From Anisakis pegreffii (lineage: Eukaryota; Nematoda; Chromadorea; Rhabditida; Anisakidae), in the NCBI GenBank assembly GCA_035041965.1, contig JAPYMA010000563.1:1-64000 (forward strand): 64,000 nt of DNA, written 5' to 3'. Within the stretch, counting starts at the first letter, position 1. Each line of letters opens with the position of its first letter. The notes beneath the pieces are model-generated. The model was not told where the DNA came from, did not search any database, and was given only the letters and a program-made list of their open reading frames with translations. A program made the position numbers and the translations under genes. Of the stretch, positions 12,937 to 24,224 are shown one piece after another.

Positions 12937-14658
12937 ATGAAAGTTGCATTGTTGACAGGTTAATTTTTCGAAATAAACTTTATTTTTTGGAGAAAGTAAA
13001 TTGAATTCGTAATTTATTTGTGGTTATTCGGTGTGGCATATCTGCTTTATTCACTCACTTCTTTTCTCTTTCGTTTCCAAGCAAGTTGGTTGCAGTTAGT
13101 GATTCAGCCGTTAATGGAACACGCGAAGATAAGAGTGGACCAACGTTGAGATCTCTTATCGATTCTTCAAAAACGTTTGCTTTATTATTATTTTTATTAT
13201 TATTGTTATTATTATTACTGCACTTATTGTTAGTGTTAATAATATTATTGTCATTAATATTGTTACTTCTCTAATTTATGTTCATCACGCTGCACATAAA
13301 ACAGCTAGAAAGTCCTCAAGCTCTTTTCGATTTTCATCAATGAAATTTTATATTAGCTGGAAGTTGACATTTCAGCTAAACTTCTGCCTGAATTTCATGA
13401 AAGCATCAAAAACTGAACAAGTTCCATGAAATTTGAGAATATTGCTTGTTTGTTTGTTTTCAGCATTGATGCGGAAACGGTTGAATGTTGTCTGGTAGAG
13501 GATGATCGGGATAAAATTGCACAGATTTTGATTGATCTGTGTACGAGGTCAGGTGAGAAAATTATTATTATTATTATTATTGTTATTATTATTGTTATTG
13601 TATTCGCAGTTATCGTTATTATTATAATTGTTATTTTTTTATCTTGATCATTCTGAAAGTGGTGTTTCGTTTCAGATGTTATCATTACAACCGGAGGTAC
13701 TGGCTTTGCACCGCGTGATGTGACACCCGAGGTTCGCTTATTGTTCAGTCATGAATTCTGTTCAGTTCTGCTTACCCGCATCTTTTGAAGGAACCGTTCA
13801 GGGAAGGATGGCCCATCGTTATTTTGCGTCTTATATTCTTAAGGCTTCATTCAATAAGACCTAATCGATTACTTTGAATATATTTGATTTTACCTCTTAT
13901 ACAATTTGTCTAATTGATACAAAAATAATGTGTTGTCAACTTATTTTCCCAGAATCATCGTGCATATGATTGAATCATGCATTTGTTTGTGTCATTATCG
14001 AATCGATATCTGTATTCAGGCCACGCTATCAGTGATCGATAAGAGATGCGGTGGACTCGAGACTGCATTGCACATGCGTTCACTTCAGTCGACTCCGTTA
14101 GCTGCCCTTTCGCGTCTTTGTGTTGGCATCAGAGGTCATACGTTGATTGTTAATCTACCCGGGAGTACCAACGCGGTCAAGGTTATCACTTTATTGGTTT
14201 TGTGTTGTTTTTGCTGGCTTTTATCAATTCATTTATCAATCAGCTATCATACAATATTTTGTTTTCACTTTTCTTACTTCACTCATTTCTCATTCACAAC
14301 CAAAATTTATTTTCTGTGTACCAATCACATCGTTCCAATTCAAAATGATGTTCGCGTATTGTGATAGCTTTGAGGGGATTTCCTTTTTGATTCGTATAAC
14401 TTCGATGGATTCTAGAGTTTTGCATAAACAGAGGGGAAGCAAGAAAGGCTCAATGGAGAGTTTCGAGATGAGTTCCAGTTAATGTAAGTTCTCGACAGAA
14501 ACGACATTTCAAGCACTGTTTTATTTCAGGAATGTTTCGAAGTGCTCAACGGTGTATTGTCACATGCCGTGAGCTTGATCAAGAACGAAAAAACGGCCGT
14601 CGAACAAACACATTGCTCACTGCAGAAATCCACTACGACAGAGCATGCTCATCAATAG
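12937..14658 (+). CDS. moc-2: Molybdopterin adenylyltransferase (MogA/gephyrin G domain)
   Basis: This enzyme adenylylates molybdopterin before molybdate insertion in molybdenum cofactor synthesis, in the cytosol. Six plus-strand exons join exactly in phase: 12937-12958, 13096-13174, 13464-13552, 13676-13731, 14020-14181, 14530-14658. They encode 178 residues, the usual size of a stand-alone MogA/MoaB-fold protein. Visible motifs are TVSDSAVNGTREDKSGP at the start, DVIITTGGTGFAPRDVTPE at about residues 64-82 (the GGTG nucleotide/pterin loop with a catalytic Asp), and NLPGST near residue 130. The C-terminal 40 residues are a variable His/Thr-rich tail. Introns 2 and 3 contain ATT/TTA microsatellites. 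The gephyrin E domain is not fused here; in Caenorhabditis the two activities are also encoded separately. The symbol follows that nomenclature from memory. Confidence 0.95.
13181..13643. repeat. ATT/TTA microsatellites in moc-2 introns
   Basis: Interrupted TTA/TTG and ATT/GTT trinucleotide runs occupy 13181-13273 (intron 2) and 13560-13643 (intron 3). They are non-coding despite opening Leu/Ile-rich frames. Confidence 0.85.
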
Positions 14659-16361
14659 TTTTGATGTAATGTTTTTTACCTGTAAAGATGGCTAAAAAAA
14701 GATGGATCTGCATTCGCACATTGAAGTTGTTTGATTTAGATGTTTATGCATGAAAAGGGAAATTGATTTCGTTTTGGTTATTAGTTTTCTCATTTCTTGA
14801 ATTATTTTTCGTTGAAAATAATCAGTTCTATTGTTTGTTTTTTTTTCAATATTGCACCGCGCATAGTCAGTGCACACCTCATAAATTACTGAACGATGTG
14901 ATTCGATATATATTTTTCGATCTTATAACGATACTATTTGTGAAGCTGTGATATTTCTTCGAACTTAATTCATTTTGCAGAAAAGTGATGGCATTTTGCT
15001 AATGTTTGAATCCATTATTTTACATTTTCGTTTGTTTCAGTTTTAGATGTTTATGCATGGAGAGGAAAATTAATAATAAACGTCGTTAAGAATCGAATTT
15101 GTTGCGTCAACACCAAAAGTTATTCTTTTAATCATCGAATAACATTCACTTTGAGGTGATTATTTACATGAGAAATTTCACAGCATTCCATTGTTGGGTC
15201 TCACATTCAATGATGGGTTTAAAGAAGGAGACTAGAAGGACTTATACCATTCTTGTATATTATGAAAACAGAACTCAAGCGAACAAACCTTCGGATTATT
15301 GTGTGTATGTTCAGTTAGAAGAATGTAATATTACATTTCGAAAAACAATGAGTGTAAATTGCTGCCAGTGTCTTTTGTAGCTAAAAAGTTAGATCTGCAT
15401 TCGCAGATTGAACATGTTTGATTCTGGACCGAAACATTTAAGAACTCTTTTGAAATAATTGGAAAGAAACAAGAATAAAGTTCCTTGAAATGGAGTTTCA
15501 ACTTAAACATTAAAAAGCTGATCCTATATATGATACACTATCCAAGATGTGTCGCTCTCATGATATCCGCTCCCATACATTTTGGTATTCTCATCCAAAT
15601 ATCACTGAGCATCCAAGAGCATTCAAAAACCCGGACACCAAACCACACGCAAATACGGCTATGGTCAAACACAAAATAGCATACCATATAAACTTTACTC
15701 CCTCGTTAACAAATGAACATTTTTCAAAATTACTTTTTCGCCAACTTTTCGTTGTATGATAGTACACTCAGTGTTCATAGCATTCAATAAATGATTTACA
15801 ACCATAAAACTGCAACACAAATGAAGATGAGAACATTCCTGAACATCGGAAAATAATCGTGGTGCCGCGAATTATACTACTCAGACGTTATCCCTAAAAT
15901 CCCTGAACAGTATGGAAAATTCTCGAATTCAATTTAAGATTTGCTTACAATTTAAAAAATTGAAGCATAAATTATAATTTTGCCCGCGTTCACATTTCGT
16001 GATGCCTTAATGACGATTTTGAACCGAACAACTAAAATCTTACAGCAATTTAACAGAATAATGGCGAGGAATGAAGAAGGAGATTGCAAAAAACGGCAGC
16101 ATGTACCACATGAACATAAGTAAGGCTGCGTGCATTTGCGCTCACTGCCTTCCAAACGCTTAACAGCGACAGATTATCAGTATATAGTATATAGCTAAGT
16201 ATATAGCTAAGCAAATGCACTTTGGAACTCAAAAGTTGCCGAAACCAGATAAACCGGATAAAGGCTCGAAAGGTGCCGAAACCGGATAAAAGTTCGTCCA
16301 ATCCTTATAAATGCAGCTATGCATTACATGAAATTGAAAAAAGTTGCGAAATGTAGCAAAT
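14659..16361. other. Gene-poor region with diverged duplicated fragments
   Basis: No gene was supported. The segments 14690-14765, 15034-15075 and 15380-15430 share diverged copies of the motifs GATCTGCATTCGCA and TTAGATGTTTATGCATG, so they are fragments of one repeat. At 16215-16290 the motif GCCGAAACCGGATAAA occurs in tandem, preceded by ATATAGCTAAGT repeats. Confidence 0.6.
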
Positions 16362-16433
16362 GACGCTAGCGGGATCGAACCCACCGGACCGCCCAGTTAG
16401 GAGCCGAAAGCACTTCCACTGTGCTATGGGTGC
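16362..16433 (-). pseudogene. tRNA-Arg(CCU)-like pseudogene
   Basis: Read on the minus strand, this 72-nt segment has a perfect D stem (GCAC/GTGC), an anticodon loop CTCCTAA giving CCU (Arg), a good A box (TAGCACAGTGG) and a perfect B box (GGTTCGATCCC). A T6 run follows at about 16328-16333. The acceptor stem and most of the T stem do not pair, so it is unlikely to be a working tRNA. It could still be transcribed by RNA polymerase III or be part of a SINE-like element. Confidence 0.7.
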
Positions 16434-16698
16434 ACGTTTACCATCTTTTGAAAATTTCTTCTACATAAAGTTGAGGTTGAAAAAATTTGACAGCCTTTCC
16501 CTTACCCTTTTTTCCAATTTTTGTAAGCGTTTAAAACACGCTTACTCTTTATTAATGGATGAAAATTTTTTGAAAATTCGTTACCCAACCTAATGCCCAC
16601 TTCACCAGCCAACCTCCCCACCCGAAAACTGCCCGTAATGCATTACCCTATCCTGTAATCCTCAGATTTCACCTGATCTAGGGCAACATCTCACTCAT

Positions 16699-16959
16699 TT
16701 ACTCGCCGGCTTGACTGTGTTCATATGAGTTCGTTTCCACCGTTTCACGATGGTTCAGTGGGGTGTCATCAACGCGAAAGGATTCTTCACTGCTAACACC
16801 CTCCCCGACAACACCAACGGAGTAGTTCATAGATAGCAGTTTGAAATATACCCTGAGACATTGACCGAATACAACGGCCATCAAGGCCGAATCGTCCTTA
16901 GGATCTGCGCGATCTTCCGTCATCTCATAATCTCGCCATTTGCTAGCGATTTCATCTAA
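16699..16959 (-). CDS. Unrecognised ORF, possible terminal exon
   Basis: An open minus-strand frame of 86 codons runs from an acceptor-like AATAAAG (ending 16960) to a stop at 16699. Its codon use looks protein-like, and it includes DDSALMAVVFGQCLRVYFKL. No domain was recognised, and no upstream exon was found. A decayed copy in the opposite orientation lies at 19673-19860, so the sequence has been duplicated. That suggests it belongs to a mobile or repeated unit rather than a single-copy gene. Confidence 0.4.
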   Translation of the reverse strand, partial: LDEIASKWRDYEMTEDRADPKDDSALMAVVFGQCLRVYFKLLSMNYSVGVVGEGVSSEESFRVDDTPLNHRETVETNSYEHSQAGE

Positions 16960-17405
16960 CTTTATTTGGCGATATGTTATCGCATACGTAATGTCATTTG
17001 CATATTTCCCTCATCCCTCTCTATTCATACTCTACGCTTTCCACCTCTATTTTCGTCGATTAGACGATTTGTTCTACTGAATGTTCACAAAAAAGGATTG
17101 ATGTGCTGGATTTTTTTGTCTCTTTACATTATTTTGTGATTGCAAGTTAATTTTTTCATTTTTATGATATCTTAGTCATCGTTTCAATCGTTAATTGAAT
17201 GTCTTCTTCCAAGTTTGACTGTTTTTTTTGAGGGTTTATTGCAGTTAACTGCCATTTTGATGAGATGTCAGGTTTTGTGAGAATCATGATCGTATTTGTT
17301 ACAACAATAATTACAAGCATGTAGACATCATAATATAAGAAATAACGATGAGAGGTTGATTCTCACAAAATAAAACATCACACACAATTTAATATGGAAA
17401 GCAAA

Positions 17406-17434
17406 AGCTGAGTAATAAATAACATTACTCAGCT
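17406..17434. repeat. Hairpin, 11-bp perfect arms
   Basis: AGCTGAGTAAT (17406-17416) and ATTACTCAGCT (17424-17434) flank a 7-nt loop. Confidence 0.85.
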
Positions 17435-17482
17435 CTTGTTACAATCAGAAGTTCAACAAGTACAACCGTTATTATTTACGGC

Positions 17483-17596
17483 AGTGTTTGTCGAGGGAAC
17501 GGGTTACCGCGTTCCCGCAGCATTAATCTCTTCGACTTTTTTGTTGGGTTCATCCACTCCCCTCAAGTTTTGGACGGGTTCTAGTCGACAAACACT
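17483..17596. repeat. Inverted repeat with inner hairpin
   Basis: AGTGTTTGTCGA (17483-17494) pairs with TCGACAAACACT (17585-17596). Directly inside the left arm a second hairpin, GGGAACG/CGTTCCC (17495-17516), is present. Confidence 0.8.
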
Positions 17597-17659
17597 ATTA
17601 GATACAATAATTACAATGCAAAACATTGATGAATTATCATTCACAGAGAAAATGAATCA

Positions 17660-17837
17660 GGAATGCCTTTTTTTATATTTTTTATTTATTTTTTTAATTT
17701 TTTAATTTTTTATTTCTTGTTTAGTTTTTTTTATTCTTAATTTTTTATTTTATTTTATTTTTCATTTTTATTTTTTAGGTTTTTATTTTTTTGATTTTTT
17801 TTATTTTACTTTATTTCTTCTCTTTTTTAGGCATTCC
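17660..17837. repeat. T-rich tract bounded by inverted repeats
   Basis: About 160 nt of nearly pure T/A with long T runs (17668-17829) lie between GGAATGCC (17660-17667) and its reverse complement GGCATTCC (17830-17837). Confidence 0.8.
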
Positions 17838-18774
17838 CTCTATGACATTAAGTTTTATTTATAAGATTGGTCCATTTGGGTAGTTGCCGGAGTCTGGTGG
17901 CGTTCATCGTGTTAGATTCAGGCTGCTACCACTGGATTGAGGGGCTCAATGTTCATCTTCGGATGACTTTTTGAGATATCTGGTAGTGATGAGGGGAATA
18001 TTGAATCGATATTGAGTCGTGATTCTTTTTCGGACTGTTGATTCTTTATCGTGTATCAACCAGTTATAGGTTACTGCTTTATAGTTATAAGTTGTAACCG
18101 TGGTTGAGGAGCTGGCATGCCATTCCGCCCTATGGCTCCTCTCCAAATTGTGGGCTACATTTCAAAGCCGTTGGCGATATCATTCATAGCATTTTTTGGA
18201 AGTGCATTTGTTTCAAGGGGCATGGGTTTTCACTGAGCAAACAGTGAAGTAAGCGAAGTTTTTGGAACACACTGCAGTAACGGGACTTTGGGTAATGCAT
18301 TGTCTTGTTGCGTCTGACGTGCCAGTTTTTTGGATAATTTTGCAGTAGTGGAACATTTGAACATTTGGAATATTTTTTGGAACATTTTCAGACAATGCGC
18401 TTCCAAATTCGGTATGGCAGTTTCTCATATTCCGTTCTTTTTTTGCGCATTTGTTGATCGAATCGGTAAAGCGATATTGAATTGTTGCTGAGTGGTAGCA
18501 GTGGTCTTTTCTGTTGATGCTGTTGATTACTGACTGTTGTTGTATTTCGTTGACCGTTATTGCAGCGCGTGTTGTGGTGATGTCGTCGCAATTGAATGTA
18601 GCAATTAACAATAAAATTCTAGACATTACAATTCACAAACAACAAGGAAAAACGACTTTTGAAAATTTTCAAACATTTGTAGCAACAATATTTTGCACAT
18701 AAGCAATAAGACAACAACAGTAAATTTAATCATACATACCCTACACATTGTTAAACAATTGCTTCAAAAACATG

Positions 18775-18923
18775 CTAAGACCTTATAATGATGACAATTT
18801 AACATGATGAGATTTCCTAATCTTTTCGGAATACTGCAGTCGAATTAAATCTGAGCATTCTCAAACAATTCAAATGCGTTCCCATGCAATCAGATATTCC
18901 AAACAATCATTATAAGGTCTTAG
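18775..18923. repeat. Perfect 18-bp inverted repeat
   Basis: CTAAGACCTTATAATGAT (18775-18792) and its exact reverse complement (18906-18923) enclose 113 nt with no coding signal. Confidence 0.85.
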
Positions 18924-19110
18924 ATTTTAGTGCAGAAACCAACTCGCAAATTTAATTAATAAGGCATCTCAAATGGCAGTTAACTGATTGAATTTCATTT
19001 TAAAAAATGTGATCCTCGAAGTGTGATATCTATTTTTTCATATCTTATGCACATGTAATTCCCCTATAGTATTATAATTATGCAAATGGCATTACGTATG
19101 CGATAACGTT

Positions 19111-19296
19111 GTGTTCATCAGAATGTCAGATTTGCTCTTGATCCATGAAAATCGTTACTGAAGCATCTTTTCATCAAACTGATTAATTCTTTTTGCTTTG
19201 TCAGGTTTCCGTCACTGTTTCTGTTATCGTTATCGTTTTGTTTACCGATTTCTCATATGTATAGACCAAGAGCAAATCTGACATTCTGATGAACAC
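19111..19296. repeat. 33-bp inverted repeat
   Basis: The arms 19111-19143 and 19264-19296 are reverse complements with one mismatch, starting GTGTTCATCAGAATGTCAGA. They are part of the palindrome nest at 19.1-19.8 kb. Confidence 0.85.
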
Positions 19297-19372
19297 ACTG
19301 TATATCCTCTCAGATCCAAACCCGTATCGTCTGATTACTTTTTTTTCCATAATTTCCATATTTTCCAATATA

Positions 19373-19460
19373 ATATGAGATAACTTCAATAAACAACTAA
19401 CGGGGATAGCAAAACGACATTTGCTATCCCCGTTAGTTGTTTATTGAAGTTATCTCATAT
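19373..19460. repeat. Perfect palindrome, 41-bp arms, 6-nt loop
   Basis: The arms 19373-19413 and 19420-19460 are exact reverse complements around ACGACA. The absence of mismatches over 41 bp implies a recent origin or continuing correction. Confidence 0.95.
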
Positions 19461-19614
19461 CATTGTCGTCTTAGAGACTCCATTTATCAATGAACCATTG
19501 AATATTTCCCAAATTTTGTTATCTTTTAATCATCATCCGAATGAAAGCGGATGAATCTTTTACATCTTTTAACTTAGTGCTCTTACAAATAACTTCTCCA
19601 TCGAAATCGAGAGG

Positions 19615-19698
19615 TTTATAAGGATCTGCGTCTCGAAATAACCTTAAAAACAGTTCTGAACTGATGAATTCAAATTTCGAGACGCAGATCCTTATAAA
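19615..19698. repeat. Perfect 25-bp inverted repeat
   Basis: TTTATAAGGATCTGCGTCTC begins the left arm (19615-19639). Its exact reverse complement is at 19674-19698, with a 34-nt loop. Confidence 0.9.
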
Positions 19699-19860
19699 AC
19701 TGGGTTTGGAACTGAGAGGATATACGCCTAAGGACGATCCGTAATTTGGTGACCGCTGTATCCGGTCAACTCCCAAACATCTTATTTCAAACTGCTCCCC
19801 ATGAACAACTCCGCCAATATCCTCGGGGAGTGAATTAGCCGAGAAAAGTCCTCTCCCGCT
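19673..19860 (+). pseudogene. Decayed inverted copy of the 16.7-kb ORF
   Basis: Plus-strand stretches here match the minus strand of 16699-16900: ACGCAGATCCT, CTAAGGACGAT, TGTATYCGGTCAA, ATTTCAAACTGCT, TGAACWACTCCG and TCGGGGAG occur in the same order. Frameshifts and in-frame stops (for example TAA right after the CTAAGGACGATCCG segment) show that this copy is dead. Confidence 0.65.
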
Positions 19861-22767
19861 GATAGCTCCTTTTCAGAACCACCGTGAGCGATAGGAAAGG
19901 TCGCTCATCTCAACACATTCAACGCTACGGAGAGTAAAAGGGCAGGATTCGCCGCTTAGAATGAGTTGAAATTAGTGGATTAAAAGGATAGGGGGACATG
20001 CGTAACGTGTGATTTTCAGGTGAGCGGAATGGGGACGAAATGAGAATGAGGGTGGGTAATTCTCACTTAGGAAAGAAATATGAAAGAATTCATAAGGGAA
20101 GGGTAACCTTTGGTGATGAACGTCACCGTCTAACCATTGCTCCACAGTAGCGGCCGCGAATTCATCTTCTTGGTTCCATTCCGCAATCGTCCTCGTGTTT
20201 CCTCTCCATCGTTCTCATTGCTCGTACCCTTCAAGTTCCTCCAATTACGCTTGATTCTGAGTGTATTTGCATGAATATATTCATTCGCAACATTTATTCA
20301 ACTTCCATTTCAATCGTGTTTTATTGTTAAATAAAGTTGTGCTCGAATCGCTCGCGCTAATTATTTATCGATGCTTATCTCTACAGTTCAAACGTGGTAC
20401 TCAGCGATGTGATTCTTGTATGCTGTTCATCAATTTCTAGCGAAATGATTAGTTTCTTAATGTTAAATCATTGAAAGTCGTAGAATGCCGATGATTTTTG
20501 TTTAATGTGAATGATATTTTGACCTTCTAGGACATCCAGGTAACCCAGGACATGCTACTCTATTAATTTCTCGTGATTTTAATAGGAATAGACGTTTACC
20601 ATCGAAACTGAGAGCTTTTCTGAGTAATATTTATGAAAAAATATCTTAAAATTGCTTGCACTATATGCCAACGATAAAAAATTGAACTTGTGAGATAGTA
20701 TGCGAATTGGAGAGACTGATTACGTATGTTAAACTGATTATCTGCCCTTTGATGCAGCCGTTAGCCACACCCACTTCCATGGAAATTCACTGTTTTCTTG
20801 CGAATCATGCACGTTTCAGAATCTATGCAAGGGAATGCCACGCAGTTTCATGAGAGCGTGGGAATTCGAATGCCAAATTCTGATGGTCATAACTTTTGTG
20901 TTGATGAGAAACTTTTGTTGTAAATTTGACGGTGTTTTTGAGTTTGTTTGGCGTTTTTGTACGGTGACAATTTATCGTTATAATAATTAACTGTATCTCG
21001 GAGTTTCAGATCTTTATTCGTAGATGGTTGAAGAGGGGAGCGATTCGAACTATCCGCTCAAATTGATTCCAGGCGGAAAAAATTATTACTTTATGTGATG
21101 TAATTTTCTGGTATTGTATATTCACATTGCATTTTATAAATTTTTAAGCTCTCCGATGAAACAGTCATTCATGATGTATTTGTTTTTCTGTAATATTTTT
21201 CATGTTTAACGAATTCAATCTTCTCATTAGTTTGCTGTTGATTGTATAAAAATTGTATAAATCATTGTATAAATTTTATAAAAATTGAATAAATTTTTTG
21301 ATTGTATAAAAATCGTTCAGTTATGCGTGAAGCTTTAAAATCGCATTTAACTGACAAGATGATATAATTGATGTGAGATGATTTATTCATGACTCGTTGC
21401 ATAGATGCTTTCCTAGGATCCAGATGTAATTCTCTAGAAAAAATCTGTAGTGCTTCAAGGTAGAAAATACCCAAATAATAATGAAATTTTTTATCACCAA
21501 CAATCATCATCTTTCACAACTTGAATTACAATACGTTGCATTCAATAACAAACGGTCTCAAGATAAAGGACAATGAAAACATCCACAACATTATAATATC
21601 AAGACATCATTCATCACTCCATAAAAACAATTATTTGGAGAAAATTTATCTCAAACATCCGATCTGACAAACCAATATATTAACGACACATTCATAGATT
21701 TGTGTAGAAACGCTATCCATGGAAGTAACCTGAGATGCCAGATTACAAATTAAAGACGAAATAGTTTTTACCGAGAAAAAATGTGCCGACATCTGAAACA
21801 GTGGTAGCCAAACAAATACAGCATTCAGTTTGAAAAAAAGTCACTCGAACGAGAAAAATTATCGACGCATTTTGTGGAATATTATCGAAGTGATAAAACC
21901 ATGGATGAAATTCGCATCAGTAATCAAAACCAACTGCTTATTGGTGATGAACAAAAATTCTGATGATAGGTTGCTCTGCTACGCCAAAACTCCGTGATAA
22001 GCGACAAACCTGCAAATAAGCAGCAAATCTATAAGCTAATTCCGACGGAGAAATGGTCTCAAATTGCCTCAAAACATGAATAACTGATTAATGAAAAATA
22101 AATTTTATTCAAGAGATGTTTATCATTAACGCACTCACACTTCAAACAAAATGGTGACATCGGTAATCGGTAACAATCAACTTTATGGATAAAAATTCGC
22201 GTAAACTGAATAGCATCTCTAGAATCATTCGAATCGATCATCACAATTTTAATAGGTTCTATTTACACTATTAACAAATGAGATGACATGACTTGAATGA
22301 ATCGGAACACAATACAGGGAATAATTCGAAATTTTAACATATTTTCACGTCCTATACCTCAAAATGTCGAAAACAATGATGAAAGCGTCACCCGAACGAA
22401 AATGTTTAAAAAGTATCGAAAAATACGAAGGCGATGTAATATAAAATATAGAAAATATCGGCGAGTATTACGAAGATTCAAGCAAATTGCGGTACGGAAC
22501 CATGACAAAAGATGGCGTTTCTAAAAAGCAACAAAAATTAGGTGATAATCGATAACATATCTCATTAAAACGTACGAAATCCAGCAGAATTAATCTGAAT
22601 TATAAGCTGACCCACAAAAACTGATTCGGTCATGAACTGCCAAAACACTTATTGCAGTTGAATCGGATTGGAAAGCTAAACGCGTTGAAGTTGTGAGGTT
22701 AAGAAATAAATGGAGTATGGAATGCTGAAGATGAAGGATTGAGAGTGAGTGGGTGATGTGACTGAAA
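19861..22767. other. Gene-poor region
   Basis: No supported gene. At 19870-20280 G-rich and then C-rich stretches are loosely complementary and contain GAATGGGG/ACGAAATGAGAATGAG-type motifs shared with the MITE-like copies. A NotI-EcoRI-like string is at 20151-20164. Frames at 21262-21510 (minus) and 22297-22524 (plus, basic) have no splice or domain support. Confidence 0.45.
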
Positions 22768-23084
22768 TGAATGAGAAAATTTGCAAGATACAGTGGAAGT
22801 GTAATGCAGTAAACAATGACGGGAACGAGAGCGACGAGACATCTCGGGAATTAGACATAAAAATCACGTATAGAATATGGGAGGGGAGTTGTGTAAGGGA
22901 GTATGCAACGCATGCATTCCTTCTGAATAGATACCTCTATCAGAAACTGTTCTCCCGTACTCTAATCATTCAAAACGTTCTCTTCTCGGTTTTCACATCT
23001 GATTCCCATGATGTCTTATCACTCTCATACCTTCCATTACTCATTGCATTCCATTCCCGTGATGTCGTATCGATTTTCTCATTA
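22768..23084. mobile_element. MITE-like element with ~85-bp imperfect inverted ends
   Basis: The left end (22768-22853) and the reverse complement of the right end (about 22995-23084) align over about 85 bp. Shared blocks include AATGAGAAAAT, GGAANTGTAATGCA and GACATC-GGGAAT. No coding capacity is present. A related sequence with the same blocks occurs at about 62290-62680. Confidence 0.65.
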
Positions 23085-24224
23085 CCTTTATACACATCAC
23101 CAATTCATTCTCATTTCTATTTCTCCCCGTAATCTGAATCAACTCATTTCCCCACCACACCCTTTCTCTTAAATTTCGATTACCGATGGAAATAATGTGT
23201 GCAAAACAAATTGCCACAACAACACAAACGAAATAATTTATGTTACCATTGATGCAGCTCTCTCGAAAACACTATACCTCCGCGAATTAATTTGCTGATC
23301 ATACTCTCTCAATCAAATCTATCCAATGACACATTACAACAGGATTGCAGCAAAGTTATTCTCTGCAAACAAGCCATAATTCATCGAACCAACCATCACG
23401 GATTCCATATGCATCATTTTCAGCATGCTATAACTAAAGGCTTGATAAGCCCAGAAAGAGCATTGTATAAATCTCGTAATGATACCAAACACTATGTCAG
23501 AATACATACAGATATGATCGGTCATCATTAAGATTAAGATATCTGAACTTCTTAAAACCCGTCAATTCAGAAATTTTAGATTTGTGTTCACACCTTCGTA
23601 GATCTCAAGACAATCACATCAATTGGGGCGTCACAGAAGGCTTCTCGCATACCGATATAAACGAAATAACTCTTACAGATTTATCCTGTGCCCACGTTAC
23701 CAGGGAACTTAACAATTTGCTATTTCTTGATTACTACATATCTGAACTGTTGAAGGTTTCATCAAGGAATATACGCACTTTTCAGAAATCGTCCAAGCAC
23801 TAAGAAACTGCCAACACACTTGTAGAGTATCATTCCAAAAGATAATCAAGCGAATCCGATTAACCGATTGAAGCTTTGGCGGAGCCCTAAAAAGTTCCGA
23901 AATGCGACCTTGTTTATTTAGCGACTTTATTGTTTATTTAGCAAGTGCATCTGTTATCAAAGGTAATATCTGTTATCTTCGGTGACTTTATCTCGTCTAC
24001 GGTTAAAATCGACTGAAAAACTCGCTCATAATCATTGTTCGTGATTGTTCAATCCATTTTGAAAATTGCAATTTGTTCACAATTCATTGGATTTCTGTCG
24101 TCATTCCCACATCACTGGAAAATATTCATTTGCTAATGATACCCATAAATTAATCAAATGAAAATGCTATGTATGCGTTCCTCATACGCATCAACTGTTA
24201 AAAGCAAAAATGAACGGACTCGGC
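23085..24224. other. Intergenic region
   Basis: No gene was supported. A short tandem TGTTTATTTAGC motif occurs near 23918-23942. Confidence 0.5.

Larger units (their letters stand above)
17004..18774. other. Repeat-rich non-coding region
   Basis: No gene was supported. Small inverted repeats and a long T-rich tract are listed separately. The region from 17840 to 18770 has long minus-strand frames but no splice or domain support. Confidence 0.5.
16976..19107. repeat. 28-bp inverted repeat flanking 2.1 kb
   Basis: The sequence at 16976-17003 is the reverse complement of 19080-19107 with one mismatch. In both copies it lies just 5' of the duplicated ORF sequence, so the pair marks an inverted duplication (16699-17003 and 19080-19860). 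Confidence 0.75.
19301..19724. repeat. 23-bp inverted repeat enclosing further palindromes
   Basis: The arms 19301-19323 and 19702-19724 pair with one mismatch (TATATCCTCTCAG core). The 41-bp palindrome and the 25-bp inverted repeat lie inside it. Confidence 0.8.

Noticed and set aside
13930..14482. Long plus-strand frames
   Set aside because: The first is moc-2 exon 14020-14181 read through into flanking introns. The second is a different frame mostly in intron 5.
18213..18626. 137-residue minus-strand frame
   Set aside because: Composition looks random. It has no acceptor, domain or signal peptide and lies in a repeat-rich block.
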